A DNA stretch of 64,000 nucleotides, taken from Pseudoxanthomonas sp. X-1 (lineage in GTDB: Bacteria; Pseudomonadota; Gammaproteobacteria; Xanthomonadales; Xanthomonadaceae). Positions within the stretch are counted from its first letter, which is position 1; every line of letters begins with the position of its first letter. The position numbers were made by a program, and so were the translations under genes. The notes beneath the pieces are model-generated. The model was not told the origin of the DNA. It was given only the letters and a program-made list of their open reading frames with translations, and did not search any database. Location of the stretch: the NCBI RefSeq assembly GCF_020042665.1, contig NZ_CP083376.1:1-64000 (forward strand), in the 5' to 3' direction. Below are positions 49,941 through 58,256 of the stretch, piece by piece.

Positions 49941-51047
49941 ATGGCTTCCTCCGCACCTTCCTCCAAACGCGATTCCGCGACGGCCGTGCCCTCGCCCATG
50001 GCCGGCGTGGCCAAGCTGGCCGGCCTGGTCTATGTCAGCGACGCCGAGCCCGGTTACTCGCGGCGACGCGCCGGCAAGGGCTTCGGCTATCGCGATCCGG
50101 AGGGCCGCGCGGTGCGCGACGCGTCGACGCTGGCCCGCATCCGCACGCTGGCGATCCCGCCGGCCTACACCGAGGTCTGGATCTGTCTGCACGAGCGCGG
50201 CCATCTGCAGGCCACCGGGCGCGATGCGCGCCGGCGCAAGCAGTACCGCTATCACCCGGACTGGATGCAGGTCACCGGCGAGGGCAAGTTCGACCGCATC
50301 GTGCAGTTCGGCGCCGCCCTGCCGCGCCTGCGCCGGCGCCTGCGCCAGGACCTCAAGCGGCCCGGCTTCCCGCGCGAGAAGGTGCTGGCGATCGTGGTGG
50401 CGGTGATGGCCGAGACGCTGGTGCGCATCGGCAACGCCAGCTATGCGCGCGACAACCGCTCCTTCGGCCTGACCACGCTGCGCAACCGGCACGTGGCCTT
50501 CGCCCGCGACCGGGTGCGGTTGAAGTTCCGCGGCAAGGGCGGGCTGGAGCACGACATCGGTATCGACGATGCGCGCCTGGTCAAGCTGATCCGCGCGGTG
50601 CAGCACCTGCCGGGGCAGGCGCTGTTCCAGTACCAGGACGACGACGGCGCGCTGCAGCCGGTCGATTCGGGGCAGGTCAACGCCTACCTGCACGAGGTCA
50701 TGGGCGAGGACTTCACCGCGAAGGATTTCCGCACCTGGGGCGGCACGCTGGCGGCGTTCAAGCTGCTGGCGGCCACGCCGGTGCCCGAACCGCCCAGCAA
50801 GACCGCGTTGAACCGCGCCAAGAACGGGGTGATCAAGGAAGTCGCGCGTGCGCTGGGCAATACGCCGGCGGTGTGCCGCAAGGCCTACATCGATCCCTGC
50901 GTGTTCGTGGCCTGGGAGGACGGGCGGCTGCAGAAGGTCGCCGGCAGCGCGCGCGGCGAGCGGCAGTGGGAGCAGGCCGCGCTGAAGCTGATGGCCAAGG
51001 TGCACCGCGTCTCCCTGCGCAAGGCCAAGCGCGCGGCCGAGGCCTGA
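49941..51047 (+). CDS. DNA topoisomerase IB, bacterial type
   Basis: This is 368 residues long. The N-terminal domain starts GLVYVSDAEPGYSRRRAGKG. The catalytic domain has RIGNASYARDNRSFGLTTLR (~160-180), KFRGKGGLEHDI with the catalytic lysine, FRTWGGTLAAFKLL with an active arginine, and the nucleophile tyrosine in CRKAYIDPCVF (about residue 315). It relaxes supercoils by a 3'-phosphotyrosine intermediate, like poxvirus and eukaryotic enzymes. ATG 49941 gives the usual start. Confidence 0.93.
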   Translation: MASSAPSSKRDSATAVPSPMAGVAKLAGLVYVSDAEPGYSRRRAGKGFGYRDPEGRAVRDASTLARIRTLAIPPAYTEVWICLHERGHLQATGRDARRRKQYRYHPDWMQVTGEGKFDRIVQFGAALPRLRRRLRQDLKRPGFPREKVLAIVVAVMAETLVRIGNASYARDNRSFGLTTLRNRHVAFARDRVRLKFRGKGGLEHDIGIDDARLVKLIRAVQHLPGQALFQYQDDDGALQPVDSGQVNAYLHEVMGEDFTAKDFRTWGGTLAAFKLLAATPVPEPPSKTALNRAKNGVIKEVARALGNTPAVCRKAYIDPCVFVAWEDGRLQKVAGSARGERQWEQAALKLMAKVHRVSLRKAKRAAEA

Positions 51048-51068
51048 ATCCGGCCGCCCGACACGACA

Positions 51069-51092
51069 ACGCCGGCGCACAGGCGCCGGCGT
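51069..51092. terminator. Bidirectional hairpin between convergent genes
   Basis: ACGCCGGCGC and its exact complement GCGCCGGCGT are separated by ACAG. There is no T tract on either strand, so termination would be weak. It lies between the topoisomerase and lipoprotein stop codons. Confidence 0.5.
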
Positions 51093-51120
51093 CGGGACAT
51101 CCGGGTATCGCGGATCAGGC

Positions 51121-51435
51121 TTACTGCATGGCCACCGAGGTGCCGCTGCAGCCGATGGCGGTGATGGCGTTGTGCTCGCCGACCTGCACGTGCACGGTCG
51201 AGCCGCCTTCGGTCGCCGGGGCGGCCTGATCGCCGGTGGACAGCGCCGTGCTGTCGCTGTCCACGCGGATGCGCTCCAGCGTCGGCTGCGCGGCGGCCAG
51301 GCCGACCGCGCCCTTGACCATGTCGGTATGGCAGGTGCCGGAAATGGTGCCGTCCAGCGGCGCGAACGCCAGCGGCGCCGAGGCGCAGGCGGACAGGGCG
51401 AGGGAAACGGCGGCGGCGGTCAGGACAAGGCGCAT
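51121..51435 (-). CDS. Small lipoprotein, I78-inhibitor-like
   Basis: This is 104 residues long. The signal and lipobox read VLTAAAVSLALSAC. The mature part keeps a cysteine-bracketed pattern like I78 inhibitors (GTCHTDMVKGAVGLAAAQ, then RIRVDSDS and TAIGCSG), but the RLN motif is absent, so the assignment is weaker than for the 49473 gene. ATG 51435 fits the signal peptide. It is alone and convergent with the topoisomerase gene. Confidence 0.65.
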   Translation of the reverse strand: MRLVLTAAAVSLALSACASAPLAFAPLDGTISGTCHTDMVKGAVGLAAAQPTLERIRVDSDSTALSTGDQAAPATEGGSTVHVQVGEHNAITAIGCSGTSVAMQ

Positions 51436-51543
51436 GGAACTCTCCGGTCGGGATGCAACGGCCTCCAGCATTGCCGCGCCCGTGTTGCGGCGTGATGAAG
51501 CCATGTGTCACACCGTGTCGGCCGCCGGGCCCGGACGACGGGC

Positions 51544-51789
51544 CTAGAGCCGCGCCAGGGTGCGGATGCGCACTTCGCCGGCCGCCACCCCGTGCCGCTC
51601 GGCCGCGCGCTGCTGCAGGTCGTGCAGCCAGGCCGCGTCCGCCCCCGGCAGCGCGTCGCCGGGTGGCCCGGCCTGGATCAGCTGGCCCCAGCCGATCGCC
51701 TGGCCGCCCACCCACACCTCGTAGTCGACGAAGTAGCGCACCGGTGCCGGCGCGCGTCTCGCGGCCGGCTCAGGTGCCCACATGGACAT
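51544..51789 (-). CDS. Small hypothetical protein, third gene of the AroQ-like operon
   Basis: This is about 81 residues (79 if ATG 51783 is used). The sequence RYFVDYEVWVGGQAIGWGQL is beta-rich and the C-terminal half is helical. I do not recognise a family. Its start overlaps the end of the preceding AroQ-like gene by 20 nt, so it is translationally coupled. Confidence 0.6.
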   Translation of the reverse strand: MSMWAPEPAARRAPAPVRYFVDYEVWVGGQAIGWGQLIQAGPPGDALPGADAAWLHDLQQRAAERHGVAAGEVRIRTLARL

Positions 51790-52216
51790 GGCCCACCTCA
51801 CTGCAGCCCAGATGCTCCAGCGCGAGCGACAGGGCCAGGGTGTAGCTGTGCGCGCCATAGCCCTGGGCGCGGGCGATGCGCCGGCCGCCGCTGTCGGGCA
51901 GGCAGGCCTCGGGCTGGCCGGGCAGGTCGTCGTGCACTTCGATGTAGGGCAGCGGCTGCCGCGCGAGCAGATCGTGCAGGCGCGGGCTGGCGCCGCAGGC
52001 GCCGGGGTCGAGCAGCACCAGTTCGACCTGCGAGCGCTGGCACAGGGAGAGGGTCTGCAGCAGTTCGCGCTCGCTGGCGCAGCTGCGCAGGGCAATGGCC
52101 TTGCCGGCGCAGCAGGCCAGCTCGGCCAGGCCGTGCATCACCGGCGAGGGCAGGGATTCGGGCGGGGCCGGCGGGGTGGTGAGGTGGTCGGGACCGCGGA
52201 CGATGACGATGGACAT
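51770..52216 (-). CDS. AroQ-fold (type II dehydroquinase-like) protein, copy 2
   Basis: This is 148 residues long. The pattern matches type II 3-dehydroquinate dehydratases: VELVLLDPGACGASPRLHDL (active-site Asn replaced by Asp), LPYIEVHDD with the conserved histidine, and RAQGYGAHSYTLALSLALEH at the C-terminus. The N-terminal catalytic loop (normally GPNLNLLG.REP..YG) is degenerate (RGPDHLTTPPAPPE), lacking the catalytic Arg and Tyr. It is therefore probably not a working dehydratase. It lies 11 bp after its paralogue. Confidence 0.72.
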   Translation of the reverse strand: MSIVIVRGPDHLTTPPAPPESLPSPVMHGLAELACCAGKAIALRSCASERELLQTLSLCQRSQVELVLLDPGACGASPRLHDLLARQPLPYIEVHDDLPGQPEACLPDSGGRRIARAQGYGAHSYTLALSLALEHLGCSEVGHVHVGT

Positions 52217-52227
52217 GGCGATGGCCC

Positions 52228-52629
52228 TCAGTGCGCCTGGTCGGAGGGGATGACCAGGCGCGCGGCCACGGCCAGGGCCATGGTCCGGCGCGCGGGGGCG
52301 TCGCGGTCGACATTGAACACGGCCAGGGCCGCGTGCTGCGGATGCGCCCAGTGGGCGAACTCCTGCGCGCTGTGGTCGTGCATTTCGATGTAGGGCGCGT
52401 CCAGCGCATCGAGCGCGTCGCGCAGGGCGGCGGCGTGGAGCGCGCGATCGCGCGCGGACCAGGGGCCGGGATCGAGCACCACCAGCGGCGCGCGCTGGCA
52501 GCGGGCCAGGTGCAGGCCGCCGACGATGGCGGGCAGGGTGTCGCACTGGATCAGATCGATGGCGAGCTGCGGATGCGGCGGCAGGGACAGCCGGCCGGTG
52601 GCCGGCCCTTGCAGGAAGACGATGGACAT
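52228..52629 (-). CDS. AroQ-fold (type II dehydroquinase-like) protein, copy 1
   Basis: This is 133 residues long and begins MSIVFLQGP, like its neighbour (MSIVIVRGP). Conserved elements are PLVVLDPGPWSARDRALHAA and APYIEMHDHSAQEFAHWAHP, equivalent to the Asn-Pro loop and the EVH motif of AroQ. The catalytic N-terminal loop is missing and the C-terminal Arg/helix segment is shorter. It is the first gene of a three-gene unit. A binding or regulatory role is possible; the ligand is unknown. Confidence 0.68.
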   Translation of the reverse strand: MSIVFLQGPATGRLSLPPHPQLAIDLIQCDTLPAIVGGLHLARCQRAPLVVLDPGPWSARDRALHAAALRDALDALDAPYIEMHDHSAQEFAHWAHPQHAALAVFNVDRDAPARRTMALAVAARLVIPSDQAH

Positions 52630-52772
52630 GGACGTGCAGGCAACGCACCAGGTGCGGGAGGCGCATCGTCCGCGCCGCGGGCGTCAAGCCGCCATGCGCG
52701 CACCCGGCCCGCACCGTAAATTCTTCGCAACATCGTGCCGCGCCGTGGCGGAAGCCGGAAATTTGATGCGTT

Positions 52773-52812
52773 CTTTACGCGGCGGCGGCGCGGCGCGCGT
52801 GGAGACTTTACG
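52773..52812 (+). promoter_or_regulatory. CTTTACG direct repeat ahead of the porin-kdp genes
   Basis: CTTTACG occurs at 52773-52779 and 52806-52812, 33 bp apart, in an otherwise GC-rich leader. The position before the kdp locus makes it a candidate regulator (for example KdpE) site. Nothing in the sequence proves it. Confidence 0.3.
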
Positions 52813-52861
52813 GGCCCGGGGCGGACGATGGCGGCCCTTCGGCGGAGGGGTTCCGCCATCG

Positions 52862-53578
52862 ATGAGTCGTCCGAACATGCTGTCGCTCCCGCTTTCCCGC
52901 GCACTGCCGGCCCTGGGCCTGGCGGCGCTGTCTTCTCTCCCGCTGGCCGGCCACGCCGCCACGCTGGGGGGCAATGTCACCCTGACCAGCGATTACGTCT
53001 GGCGCGGCACCACCCAGACCCAGGGCGATTTCGCCGCGCAGGCCGGCCTGAAGGCCACCGCCGACAACGGCCTGTACGCCTCGGCGTGGGGGTCCAACGT
53101 CAAGTTCGCCCCCGACACGCACGCCAGCAGCGAGCTGGACCTGGCGGTGGGCTGGAGCGGCGCGCTCTCGCAGGACTGGGCCCTGGATACCAGCCTCATG
53201 CAGTACCGCTATCCGTCCAGCGCAGTCGATCTGAACTGGTATGAGCTGGGCGCCACGCTGACCTTCCGTTCCAACACCTGGCTGCAGGTCGGCTGGTCCG
53301 ACGATGTGATGGCCACCCGCGCCAGCGGCACCTACGCCCAGATCGGCACGCGCGTGCCCCTGGGCGAGCATGTCCGCCTGGAAGGCGCACTGGGCCATTA
53401 CCGGCTCGAGGATGCCTATGGCGACAGCTACACGCATGTGCAGCTGGGCGCGGTGTGGGCGTTCAAGGCGCCGTTCGAGCTGCGCCTGACCTGGCACGAC
53501 ACCGACAGCGCCGCCAAGGACCTCTTCCCCGGCCTGGCCGGCTCCCGCGTGGAAGCCGCCCTGCAGGCCGGTTTCTAG
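52862..53578 (+). CDS. TorF-family putative porin
   Basis: This is 238 residues long. A signal peptide (LPALGLAALSSLPLAGHAA) precedes an outer-membrane beta-barrel pattern: GGNVTLTSDYVWRGTTQTQG is the family opening, then ASAWGSNVKF, SELDLAVGWSG, and a terminal aromatic (LQAGF) typical of barrel insertion. It lies 20 bp before kdpF and is probably co-transcribed, suggesting a role in potassium entry through the outer membrane. ATG 52877 is an alternative start. Confidence 0.82.
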   Translation: MSRPNMLSLPLSRALPALGLAALSSLPLAGHAATLGGNVTLTSDYVWRGTTQTQGDFAAQAGLKATADNGLYASAWGSNVKFAPDTHASSELDLAVGWSGALSQDWALDTSLMQYRYPSSAVDLNWYELGATLTFRSNTWLQVGWSDDVMATRASGTYAQIGTRVPLGEHVRLEGALGHYRLEDAYGDSYTHVQLGAVWAFKAPFELRLTWHDTDSAAKDLFPGLAGSRVEAALQAGF

Positions 53579-53598
53579 CATCCAACGGAGAACACGTC

Positions 53599-53691
53599 AT
53601 GCCTGGCTGGCTTGCCCTGACCTGCGGCGCCCTGGTGATCCTCGCCGCCGCCTACCTGCTCTACGTCGTGCTGCGACCCGAAGACTTCTGA
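53599..53691 (+). CDS. kdpF: KdpF, small subunit of the K+-transporting ATPase
   Basis: This is 30 residues long, with a single membrane helix (ALTCGALVILAAAYLLYVVL) and the usual end LRPEDF. It stabilises the Kdp complex. AACGGAG precedes the start; kdpA begins 13 bp after the stop. Confidence 0.9.
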   Translation: MPGWLALTCGALVILAAAYLLYVVLRPEDF

Positions 53692-53704
53692 AGGAACCCA
53701 CGAC

Positions 53705-55408
53705 ATGCTCGAGATCTTCCTGATCCTGGCCGCCGCGCTGCTGCTCGCCTGGCCGCTGGGTCTGTACCTGGCCAAGGTGATGCGTGGCGCGCCGATGCGC
53801 GGCGATGCGCTGTTCGGCCTCGTCGAAAAGCCGCTCTACGCGCTACTGGGCGTGGATCCCGCGCGCGGCATGTCCTGGCGCGGCTATGCCGGCGCCTTCG
53901 TGCTGAGCAACGTGGTGGTGGGCGTGCTGGTGTGGGCGATGTTCATGACCCAGGCCTGGCTGCCGCTCAATCCCGACGGCGTGCCCAACGTTCGCTGGGA
54001 CCTGGCGCTGCACACCATGGTCTCGTTCCTGACCAACACCAACCAGCAGCACTACTCCGGCCAGGCCCAGCTGTCCTACCTGTCGCAGATGGTGGCCATC
54101 ACCGGGCTGCAGGTGATCACCCCGATGATGGGCCTGGGGCTGGCGGTGGCCACGCTGCGGGCGTTCTTCGGCAAGGGCCGTGCCGCCGATGCGCAGGAAG
54201 GCGATGCCCGCGCGGTCGATGTGGGCAACTACTACAGCGATGTGATCCGCGCCTGCGTGCGCTTCATGCTGCCGCTGTGCCTGCTGTGGACGCTGCTGCT
54301 CGGCAGCCAGGGCGTGCCCTCCACGCTGCAGGCCGGCCCGACCGCCACGCCGATCGCGCACAGCGCGGACTTCAGCGCGCAGAAGCTGCCGCTGGGTCCG
54401 GTCGCGGCGATGGTTGCGGCCAAGCAGCTGGGCACCAACGGTGGCGGCTGGTATGGCCCCAACAGCGCGATGCCGCTGGAGAACCCGACGCCGTTCTCCA
54501 ACGCGCTGGAGTGCATCGCCATCGTGCTGATCCCGATCGCGGTGGTGGTGATGGTGGGCGCGTTCACCGGCCGGCGGAAGCTGGCCGGGCTGATCTTCGG
54601 CAGCATGGTAGCGATGTCGGCCGCCTCCACCGCCGCGCTGGTCTGGGCCGAGGCCCATTCGGCCAGCGCCGCCAGCCCGCTGCTGATGGAGGGCAAGGAG
54701 GTGCGCTTCGGCGCCGACGCCTCGGCGCTGTGGGCGGCGCTGACCACCCAGACCTCCAACGGCTCGGTCAACGCCATGCACGATTCGCTCAGCCCGCTCA
54801 GCGGCGGGGTGGCCATGGTCGACATGCTGATCAACGCCATCTGGGGCGGCATCGGCTGCGGGCTGCAGCAGTTCGTCGTGTACCTGCTGCTGGGCGTGTT
54901 CCTGGCCGGGCTGATGACCGGGCGCACGCCGGAGCTGTTCGGCCGCAAGATCGAGACCGCCCAGGTCAAGCTGCTGGCGCTGCTGATCCTGCTGCAGCCG
55001 ATCGTGCTGCTGCTGTTCACTGCGATCGCGCTGGCGGTGCACGCGCTCACGGCCAACTCCAATCCCGGCTTCCACGGCATCAGCCAGGTGTTCTACGAGT
55101 ACGCCTCGGCCTTCGCCAACAACGGCTCGGGCTTCGAGGGCCTGGGCGACAGCACGCCGTGGTGGAACCTCAGCTGCACCCTGGTGCTGCTGCTGGGCCG
55201 CTACCCGGCGCTGATCGTGCCGCTGGTGGTCGCCGCGCAGCTGGCCGCCAAGCGCGCCGCGCCCGAGTCGCCGGGCAGCCTGCAGATCGAAACCCCCACC
55301 TTCGCCCTGACCCTGATCGCGGTGATCGCCGTGCTGACCGTGCTGCAGTTCATGCCGGTGCTGGTGCTGGGCCCGGTCGCCGACCACCTGGCGCTGATGG
55401 CGCACTGA
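53705..55408 (+). CDS. kdpA: KdpA, potassium-binding subunit
   Basis: This is a 567-residue inner-membrane protein with about ten helices. Selectivity-filter segments are visible in SFLTNTNQQHYSGQAQLSY (~103-121), QLGTNGGGWYGPNSAMPLEN (~238-258) and FANNGSGFEGLG (~475). The family start MLEIFLILAAALLLAWPLG is present. It binds and conducts K+ for the high-affinity Kdp-ATPase. It is the second gene of kdpFABC. Confidence 0.97.
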   Translation: MLEIFLILAAALLLAWPLGLYLAKVMRGAPMRGDALFGLVEKPLYALLGVDPARGMSWRGYAGAFVLSNVVVGVLVWAMFMTQAWLPLNPDGVPNVRWDLALHTMVSFLTNTNQQHYSGQAQLSYLSQMVAITGLQVITPMMGLGLAVATLRAFFGKGRAADAQEGDARAVDVGNYYSDVIRACVRFMLPLCLLWTLLLGSQGVPSTLQAGPTATPIAHSADFSAQKLPLGPVAAMVAAKQLGTNGGGWYGPNSAMPLENPTPFSNALECIAIVLIPIAVVVMVGAFTGRRKLAGLIFGSMVAMSAASTAALVWAEAHSASAASPLLMEGKEVRFGADASALWAALTTQTSNGSVNAMHDSLSPLSGGVAMVDMLINAIWGGIGCGLQQFVVYLLLGVFLAGLMTGRTPELFGRKIETAQVKLLALLILLQPIVLLLFTAIALAVHALTANSNPGFHGISQVFYEYASAFANNGSGFEGLGDSTPWWNLSCTLVLLLGRYPALIVPLVVAAQLAAKRAAPESPGSLQIETPTFALTLIAVIAVLTVLQFMPVLVLGPVADHLALMAH

Positions 55409-55420
55409 AGGACGCTGAAC

Positions 55421-57463
55421 ATGAACTCCCAAGTCCATTCCCACCGCGCGCCCCAGCGCCTGCTCGACGGCGCGGCCATCCGCGCCGCGCTGCGCGATGC
55501 GGTGCTCAAGCTCAATCCCGCCAAGCTGGTGCGCAGCCCGGTCATGGCCGTGGTCATGGCCGGCACCCTGGTCGCGCTGCTGGTCACGCTGACCGGCAAC
55601 GCGCCGCTGGGCTTCGGCCTGGCGGTCAGCGCGATCCTGCTGCTGACGGTGCTGTTCGGCAACTTCGCCGAGGCCATCGCCGAGGCGCGCGGCCGCGGCC
55701 AGGCGGCCTCGCTGCGCACCGCGCGCCAGGACCTGGTCGCGCGCAAGGTCGATGCCATCCAGGGCCATGCCAGCGAACGCAGCCTGCCCGCCGCGCAGCT
55801 GCGCCCGGGCGATCTGGTGATCGTCTCGGCCGGGCAGCAGATCCCGGCCGACGGCGAGATCGTGCGCGGCCTGGCCACCATCAACGAGGCCGCCGTCACC
55901 GGCGAATCGGCGCCGGTGCTGCGCGAGGCCGGCACCGACCGCAGCGGCGTGATCGGCGGCACCAAGGTGCTGACCGACGAGATCGTGGTCAAGGTCACCG
56001 CCGAGCCGGGCAACAGCTTCCTGGACCGCATGATCGCCCTGGTCGAGGGCGCCAACCGGCAGAAGACACCCAACGAGATCGCCCTGACCCTGCTGCTGGC
56101 GGCGATGACGCTGACCTTCCTGATCGTGGTCGCCACCCTGCCGGCGATCGGCGCGTTCGTCGGCGTGCGCGTCGACCCGCTGCTGCTGATCGCGCTGCTG
56201 GTGTGCCTGATCCCGACGACCATCGGCGGCCTGTTGCCGGCCATCGGCATCGCCGGCATGAACCGCGCGCTGGCCGCCAACGTGCTGGCCAAGTCGGGCA
56301 AGGCGGTGGAAGTTGCGGGCGACGTGGACGTGCTGCTGCTGGACAAGACCGGCACCATCACCCACGGCGACCGCCAGGCCACGCACTTCCATACCCTGGC
56401 CGGCATCGACGCGACCCAGCTGCGCGAGGCCGCGCTGCTGTCCTCGCTGGCCGACCCGACGCCGGAGGGCAAGTCGATCGTGCGGCTGGCGCGCGAGCAG
56501 GGCTGCACCGCCAGTGAGCCCGAGCAGGCCGAGTACCTGGCCTTCACCGCGCAGACGCGCATGTCCGGCGTCGACGTGGCCGGCCGCGCGATCCGCAAGG
56601 GCGCCTCCGATGCCATCGCCGCCTATGTGACCGCGCTGGGCGGCAGCGTGCCGCCGGAACTGGCCGGCCGCGTCGAACAGGTCGCGCGCGGCGGCGCCAC
56701 CCCGCTGGTGGTGGCCGAAGGCCGGCACGTGCTGGGCGTGATCGAGCTGTCCGACGTGGTCAAGCACGGCATCAAGGAGAAGTTCGCCCAGCTGCGCGCC
56801 ATGGGCATCAAGACGGTGATGATCACCGGCGACAACCCACTCACCGCCGCGGCCATCGCCGCCGAGGCCGGCGTGGACGACTACATCGCCCAGGCCCGCC
56901 CCGAGGACAAGCTCGCCCGCATCCGCGCCGAACAGGCCGGCGGGCGGCTGGTGGCGATGGTCGGCGACGGCACCAACGACGCTCCGGCGCTGGCCCAGGC
57001 GGACGTGGGCCTGGCGATGAACTCCGGCACCCAGGCCGCCAAGGAGGCCGGCAACATGGTCGACCTGGACAGCGATCCGGCCAAGCTGCTGGCGGTGGTG
57101 GAAGTGGGCAAGCAGCAGCTGATCACGCGCGGCGCGCTGACCACTTTCTCGCTGGCCAACGACGTGTCCAAGTACTTCGCCATCCTGCCGGCGCTGTTCG
57201 CCGCGGCGATTCCCTCGATGGCGGCCTTGAACGTCATGCACCTGTCCAGCCCGCGCAACGCGGTGCTGGCGGCGCTGATCTTCAATGCGCTGGTGATCCC
57301 GGCCCTGATCCCGCTGGCCCTGAGAGGCGTGCGCTTCCGCCCGGCCACCGCCACCGTGCTGCTGCGCCGGAACATGCTGATCTACGGCGTGGGCGGGGTG
57401 GTGCTGCCGTTCGTGGCGATCAAGCTGATCGACCTCGCCCTGGCCGCGGTGGTGGGCGCATGA
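55421..57463 (+). CDS. kdpB: KdpB, P-type ATPase subunit
   Basis: This is 680 residues long. The actuator loop contains [10 protein letters not shown] (~164). The phosphorylation site is [11 protein letters not shown] (Asp about residue 307), [20 protein letters not shown] lies near 467, and the hinge is [20 protein letters not shown] (~513). Ion-pathway helices flank these. It drives K+ uptake by ATP hydrolysis. The start of kdpC may overlap the stop (ATGA), although a better start lies downstream. Confidence 0.97.
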   Translation: MNSQVHSHRAPQRLLDGAAIRAALRDAVLKLNPAKLVRSPVMAVVMAGTLVALLVTLTGNAPLGFGLAVSAILLLTVLFGNFAEAIAEARGRGQAASLRTARQDLVARKVDAIQGHASERSLPAAQLRPGDLVIVSAGQQIPADGEIVRGLATINEAAVTGESAPVLREAGTDRSGVIGGTKVLTDEIVVKVTAEPGNSFLDRMIALVEGANRQKTPNEIALTLLLAAMTLTFLIVVATLPAIGAFVGVRVDPLLLIALLVCLIPTTIGGLLPAIGIAGMNRALAANVLAKSGKAVEVAGDVDVLLLDKTGTITHGDRQATHFHTLAGIDATQLREAALLSSLADPTPEGKSIVRLAREQGCTASEPEQAEYLAFTAQTRMSGVDVAGRAIRKGASDAIAAYVTALGGSVPPELAGRVEQVARGGATPLVVAEGRHVLGVIELSDVVKHGIKEKFAQLRAMGIKTVMITGDNPLTAAAIAAEAGVDDYIAQARPEDKLARIRAEQAGGRLVAMVGDGTNDAPALAQADVGLAMNSGTQAAKEAGNMVDLDSDPAKLLAVVEVGKQQLITRGALTTFSLANDVSKYFAILPALFAAAIPSMAALNVMHLSSPRNAVLAALIFNALVIPALIPLALRGVRFRPATATVLLRRNMLIYGVGGVVLPFVAIKLIDLALAAVVGA

Positions 57464-57519
57464 GCCGCGTCGACCTCGCCCAGACCCTGATGTCCCGCAC
57501 CTCCGCGAAAGGTACCGCC

Positions 57520-58110
57520 ATGTCTTCCAAGCTCCCGCAGGATCGCGCCGCGTGGCGCCCCGCCCTGGTGCTGTCCCTGATCGCCCTGCTGGTGACCGGG
57601 CTGCTGTATTCGCTGGCCGGCACGGGCCTGGCGCGCGTGGCCTTTCCCGACCCGTCCACCGGCAGCCTGCTGCGGCGTGGCGACACCGTGATCGGCTCGT
57701 CGCTGCTGGCGCAGCCGTTCACCGGCGATCAGTGGTTCCAGCCGCGCCCCTCGGCCGCCAAGTACGACCCGATGTCGGCCGCCGGCAGCAACCAGGCCCG
57801 CAGTAATCCCGACGCGATCAAACGCGTGGACGAGGCTATCGCGCAGGTCGCCGCACGCGAGGGCGTGCCGCCGTCGCAGGTGCCTTCGGACCTGGTGACA
57901 CAGTCCGGCGGCGGCCTGGATCCGGACATTTCGCCGGCCGCGGCGCGGATCCAGATCGCCCGCGTGGCGCGTGTTCGGGGCTTGCCGGTGGAGACGGTCG
58001 CGGCGTTGGTGCAGGCGCACACGACCGGGAAGCAATTCGGCGTGTTCGGGCAGCCGCGGGTGAATGTGGTGGCGTTGAACCTGGCGCTGGAGGACGCCTC
58101 CAGGCGGTGA
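57520..58110 (+). CDS. kdpC: KdpC, assembly subunit of the K+-ATPase
   Basis: This is 196 residues from ATG 57520, which follows AAAGGT. A start at 57460, overlapping kdpB, would add 20 residues without family likeness. There is one N-terminal membrane helix (ALVLSLIALLVTGLLYSLAG), then the periplasmic domain with LLAQPFTGDQWFQPRPSA, GSNQARSN and LVTQSGGGLDPDISPAAA, the KdpC signature. It completes KdpFABC. Confidence 0.94.
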   Translation: MSSKLPQDRAAWRPALVLSLIALLVTGLLYSLAGTGLARVAFPDPSTGSLLRRGDTVIGSSLLAQPFTGDQWFQPRPSAAKYDPMSAAGSNQARSNPDAIKRVDEAIAQVAAREGVPPSQVPSDLVTQSGGGLDPDISPAAARIQIARVARVRGLPVETVAALVQAHTTGKQFGVFGQPRVNVVALNLALEDASRR

Positions 58111-58134
58111 GATCAAGGCGGGCGTCGGCTTCCC

Positions 58135-58163
58135 CCGTCATTCCCCGTTCGCGGGAATGACGG
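58135..58163. repeat. REP-like hairpin between kdpC and kdpD
   Basis: CCGTCATTCCCCG and CGGGAATGACGG flank a few bases. It is the best-preserved member of the dispersed family here, and could separate the structural from the regulatory part of the kdp transcript. Confidence 0.75.
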
Positions 58164-58256
58164 CTTGAGGTTAATGCCCCGTGCCGGCGCCTGGCTCCGG
58201 GCGGATCGAAAGCCGCAACCCACCCAAACCCCGAGCAACCCAAGCAAAATCTCCCC

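Noticed and set aside
53843..57241. 1132-residue open frame on the minus strand across kdpA/kdpB
   Set aside because: It is His/Gln/Arg rich with no domain, and lies opposite two unmistakable kdp genes; it is a high-GC shadow frame.
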